The notes under the pieces were generated by a model, which was given only the letters and a program-made list of their open reading frames with translations, searched no databases and was not told the origin of the DNA. The translations under genes and the position numbers were made by a program. This document shows positions 53,713 through 56,292 of a stretch of 56,292 nucleotides of DNA, in pieces. The first letter of the stretch is position 1; every line of letters starts with the position of its first letter. This stretch comes from Bacteroidota bacterium (GTDB lineage Bacteria; Bacteroidota; Bacteroidia; Bacteroidales; P3), in assembly GCA_017860255.1 (NCBI GenBank), contig JAFNAR010000015.1, positions 1 through 56,292 on the forward strand, given 5' to 3'.

Positions 53713-54711
53713 ATGAAAAAGTTTCTTGTAATTCAAACAGCTTCAATTGGCGATGTAGTCCTTGCAACTTCTTTGTTGGAGGAATTACACTACAATTTCC
53801 CAAAAGAAAAAATAGATATACTTGTGAAAAAGGGTAATGAATCTCTTTTTGAGCAACATCCTTTTGTTGGTAAGGTTTGGATATGGAATAAAAAAGAGAA
53901 TAAGTATAAAAACCTAATAAAGATAATTAAAGATATTCGTAAGTCTGATTACGAAATTCTTATAAATATTAATCGTTTCTTTTCTTCAGGACTTATAACT
54001 GCTTTGTCAGATGCTCATTTAAAGATTGGATTTAAGAAAAACCCTTTGTCTGTTTTCTTTGATAGAAGAATAGAACATTTAATAACTAAACATAAGCATA
54101 TTCATGAGATTGAACGTAACTTTAAACTCATTGCTGAAATTTGTTTAGATGATGAATCGGAAGTATTGCCTCCAAAACTTTACCCAACACCTCAATCAAT
54201 TGAAAAAATAAAACAATATAAAGACAATACTTACTACACTCTTAGTCCTTCTTCTCTTTGGTTTACTAAACAATATCATACTCAAGGATGGATAGAACTT
54301 CTAAAACATATTCCACAAGAGAATGCAATTTATCTGTTAGGTTCTAAGTCCGATATTGAACTTTGCAATGAAATTAAAAAGGCTATAAATCATCCTCTTT
54401 GTCATAATTTAGCTGGAAAGCTAACTTTTCTTGAGTCTGTTTCGCTAATGGATAATGCAAAGATGAATTTTACCAATGATTCTGCTCCAATGCATTTTTG
54501 TTCATCAGTAAATGCTCCAACAACCTCTGTCTTTTGCTCCACTGTTCCTTCATTTGGATTTACTCCACTAAGCACAGATTCAAAAATAATTCAAACAAAA
54601 GAACATCTAACTTGTCGTCCTTGTGGATTGCATGGACATAAAAAGTGCCCAAAAGGACATTTCAAATGCTCAACAACAATTAATATTAAAGAACTGGTAC
54701 ATAGATTATGA
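53713..54711 (+). CDS. Glycosyltransferase family 9 protein (heptosyltransferase-like)
   Basis: A 332-residue GT-B enzyme related to ADP-heptose:LPS heptosyltransferases. The start MKKFLVIQTASIGDVVLATSLL is the family start, which fixes the ATG at 53713. YTLSPSSLWFTKQYH is in the donor-binding half, and the C-terminal block FTNDSAPMHFCSSVNAPTTSVF is the D-S-x-x-x-H signature. CRPCGLHGHKKCPKGHFKC near the end carries Cys residues often seen in this group. It probably adds a core sugar to lipopolysaccharide. It overlaps the next gene by 4 bp (ATGA). Confidence 0.9.
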   Translation: MKKFLVIQTASIGDVVLATSLLEELHYNFPKEKIDILVKKGNESLFEQHPFVGKVWIWNKKENKYKNLIKIIKDIRKSDYEILININRFFSSGLITALSDAHLKIGFKKNPLSVFFDRRIEHLITKHKHIHEIERNFKLIAEICLDDESEVLPPKLYPTPQSIEKIKQYKDNTYYTLSPSSLWFTKQYHTQGWIELLKHIPQENAIYLLGSKSDIELCNEIKKAINHPLCHNLAGKLTFLESVSLMDNAKMNFTNDSAPMHFCSSVNAPTTSVFCSTVPSFGFTPLSTDSKIIQTKEHLTCRPCGLHGHKKCPKGHFKCSTTINIKELVHRL

Positions 54712-55199
54712 CATTAGATATTATTTTCTATATAATTGGAGCAATTTGTATAATAGTTGGCTTTTTGGGTTGTGTTTTACCAATATTGCCAGGCTTGCCA
54801 ATAAGTTATATAGGTATACTTCTTTTGCATTTCACTTCTAAAGTGGATTTCTCTCTTTCTTTTCTAATTGGTTGGGCAATAGTCGTTATTATTGTTCAAA
54901 TATTAGATTATTTTGTGCCAATCTGGGGAACTAAAAAATTTGGAGGTAGTAAAGCAGGAACATGGGGGAGTGGAATTGGTTTGTTTTTAGGAATGTTTCT
55001 TTCACCATGGGGAGTGATTTTGGGACCATTTGTTGGAGCTGTTGTTGGAGAATTGATTTCTGGGAAAGAATTTTCTCTTGCTCTTAAAACTGGATTTGGT
55101 TCTTTTATTGGCTTTCTTGTTGGAACAATAATGAAACTAATTGTTGCCTTTGTTTTAGGTTTCTTCTTCTTTAAGGAACTGTTCGTTGCAATATTATAA
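54708..55199 (+). CDS. DUF456-family membrane protein
   Basis: A 163-residue protein with about four to five hydrophobic segments and many Gly: IGAICIIVGFLGCVLPILPG (about 9-28), LIGWAIVVIIVQILDYFVPIW, then GTKKFGGSKAGTWGSGIGLFLG, FVGAVVGELISG and a C-terminal segment. The PxxPG and GTKKxGGSKxGxxGxxxG elements are the hallmarks of DUF456. Function unknown. Its start overlaps the GT9 stop (ATGA), so the pair is translationally coupled. Confidence 0.9.
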   Translation: MTLDIIFYIIGAICIIVGFLGCVLPILPGLPISYIGILLLHFTSKVDFSLSFLIGWAIVVIIVQILDYFVPIWGTKKFGGSKAGTWGSGIGLFLGMFLSPWGVILGPFVGAVVGELISGKEFSLALKTGFGSFIGFLVGTIMKLIVAFVLGFFFFKELFVAIL

Positions 55200-55343
55200 T
55201 CTCTTTTTTCTTTTAATCTTTTTGCATTAATAAGCTTGCAATGGCTTGTTATGTAAATTTTAATCCTGTTAATTTTTACGGAAATAAGATATAAAACTTT
55301 TTATATCAAGAAAAAACTTATTTAAATCAAGAATAAATTCAGT

Positions 55344-55422
55344 AAGGTGGCACCATACTATAAGTAAGGTGGCAGGATACATAGTGTAAGGTGGCAGGAT
55401 GTAGTGTGCAAGGTGGCAGGAT
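55344..55422. repeat. Four-copy array, 22-bp period, motif AAGGTGGCAGGAT (second locus)
   Basis: Copies start at 55344 (variant AAGGTGGCACCAT), 55366, 55388 and 55410, exactly 22 bp apart. The motif, the 22-bp phase, the left flank (ATCAAGAAAAAACTTATTTAAATCAAG in part) and the right flank (ATGCAAAAATT...) match the array at 17724. It lies in the 721-bp gap 55200-55920, which otherwise shows a UUCG hairpin and a -7 box but no gene. Confidence 0.92.
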
Positions 55423-55622
55423 GCAAAAATTAATCTTGATCTTTATCAATTATAATAAGACTTTGATAAACTTATATCAAGTAAAAAGAAATTTAACTCA
55501 AATTTTTATTGATAAATAAGCAAGAGAATAAGCATAAAACAAAGAAAAAGAGTCTGCATTGAAACAATTCCTGTTCATTATCAAAAAAATCTTCTTCGGT
55601 AGATAAGACTTATAATTATTTC

Positions 55623-55639
55623 ACGCCTTCGGGGGTTTT
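55623..55639 (+). other. UUCG-tetraloop hairpin with T-run in a gene-free region
   Basis: ACGCC-TTCG-GGGGT can fold (one G-G mismatch) and is followed by TTT, resembling a small terminator. No coding gene ends here on the + strand, so it could close a short non-coding RNA; none was recognised. Confidence 0.35.
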
Positions 55640-55746
55640 ATTTGCATGTCCTAATTATATGTACAGAAAAGGAAACCAGCACAATGGACGTGTTCTAATT
55701 TTTATAATAAATTAAAAATAAGGTGCATAATTAATTATTTATTTTG

Positions 55747-55754
55747 TACATTTG
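55747..55754 (+). promoter_or_regulatory. -7 box TACATTTG upstream of the last gene
   Basis: TACATTTG followed by CC, 166 bp before the ATG at 55921. The long leader parallels the gene at 39742. Confidence 0.45.
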
Positions 55755-55920
55755 CCACATTAGATATTCTTAAAATTGTATTAGTGATTTAGTGGAGTCT
55801 ATTAAAGTAAAGGTAATTTAATGTCAGCCTACTACTCCTACAACTTTAATATATTCAAATAATATAAATTGGGGGAACAATAAAAGCATAAATATAATCT
55901 GCAATTAAAATATTAATAAT

Positions 55921-56292
55921 ATGAAAAATATAATTTTATCTGTAATAGCGACAATACTTTCGCTTACAGCAATGGGACAAGATCCACAATATTATAATAG
56001 CTGGATGTTTAATGAGGTTGTAAATCAAGGATGCATTTCAATACCTGTATCAGAAAGTGATGTATTTGCACATACATGTTATACTGGTCCTTTAGTAAAT
56101 GTATATGCATATGCTCAACCATATTTTACAGATTCTATTATTTCTATAAAAGGAATTGCTATTTTGGGTTCTTGGGGTATAAATCCTGACACTAAAAATG
56201 CATTTTATTTTCAAATAAGAGATTCAAGTCTAAATAATATATTGGCGCAAGTAAGGTATGACACAATCCCTTTTTCCTTTTCACCAACACCT
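55921..56292 (+). CDS. Secreted protein, N-terminal part only (runs off the window)
   Basis: 124 codons remain open to the window end. Signal peptide MKNIILSVIATILSLTAMGQ, then a mature part with VYAYAQPYFTDSIISIKGIA. This matches in pattern the AQPYHFDSTVTVIGIAV segment of the T9SS cargo protein at 39742, so the two are probably distant paralogues and this one may also end in a sorting domain outside the window. Function unknown. Confidence 0.8.
   Translation, partial: MKNIILSVIATILSLTAMGQDPQYYNSWMFNEVVNQGCISIPVSESDVFAHTCYTGPLVNVYAYAQPYFTDSIISIKGIAILGSWGINPDTKNAFYFQIRDSSLNNILAQVRYDTIPFSFSPTP

Noticed and set aside
1..56292. tRNA or rRNA genes
   Set aside because: No T-loop GGTTCRAATCC with matching acceptor and anticodon arms, and no rRNA-like sequence, was seen on either strand while reading.

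Overview
The window is AT-rich chromosomal DNA from a member of the Bacteroidota, most likely a Bacteroidales-type anaerobe. Four things point there: the promoters carry the Bacteroidota -7 box TAnnTTTG, sometimes with TTTG/TTG about 20 bases upstream; Shine-Dalgarno sequences are scarce; secreted proteins carry type IX secretion (T9SS) C-terminal sorting domains; and many products are lineage-typical (fused KorA, carboxypeptidase-regulatory-domain outer-membrane receptors, thioredoxin-fold lipid-envelope proteins). No rRNA, tRNA, CRISPR array, integrase or transposase was recognised.

Layout. 1-420: start of an unknown minus-strand gene, then a 22-bp-period repeat array. 421-2364: ABC-F ATPase. 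2411-4422: a small outer-membrane/regulator island bracketed by two copies of the 3' end of korB plus its terminator. 4441-7309: korAB 2-oxoacid:ferredoxin oxidoreductase. 7574-10630: an outer-membrane receptor and a small nuclease-fold protein. 10813-17409: secreted proteins, a degenerate sigma-54-activator-like protein and two tandem paralogues. 17977-24625: anmK, murF, glycosyltransferase, flippase and two methyltransferases (cell wall and surface glycan). 24699-29692: folA, thyA, purD, rnr. 30007-32727: a single 906-residue protein that reads as MurL (UDP-MurNAc-L-Ala-L-Glu epimerase) fused to MurD2. 32754-38000: glmM, a lipoprotein and two tandem thioredoxin-like proteins. 38123-44302: class-III aminotransferase, a T9SS cargo protein, metG and small envelope proteins. 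44533-55199: gcvP, fabD, nitroreductase, M3 peptidase, truA, ilvE, a GT9 glycosyltransferase and a DUF456 protein. The window ends inside another secreted protein.

Two things stand out. First, at least eight intergenic regions hold short palindrome-like motifs repeated at exactly 21 or 22 bp, which is two helical turns. The motif differs from locus to locus but is nearly uniform within a locus, and several motifs share a TGGCA/TGCCA centre; one pair of loci shares motif and flanks. These are neither CRISPRs nor ordinary tandem repeats and look like an undescribed family of intergenic arrays. Second, the MurL-MurD2 fusion implies that this organism can make the D-Glu of its peptidoglycan by epimerising UDP-MurNAc-L-Ala-L-Glu rather than relying only on glutamate racemase (MurI) and classical MurD. 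The same window encodes MurF, GlmM and AnmK, so it is rich in peptidoglycan functions.

Several start codons were moved from TTG or upstream positions to internal ATGs because the upstream codons lie inside a recognisable -7 box or precede a normal signal peptide.
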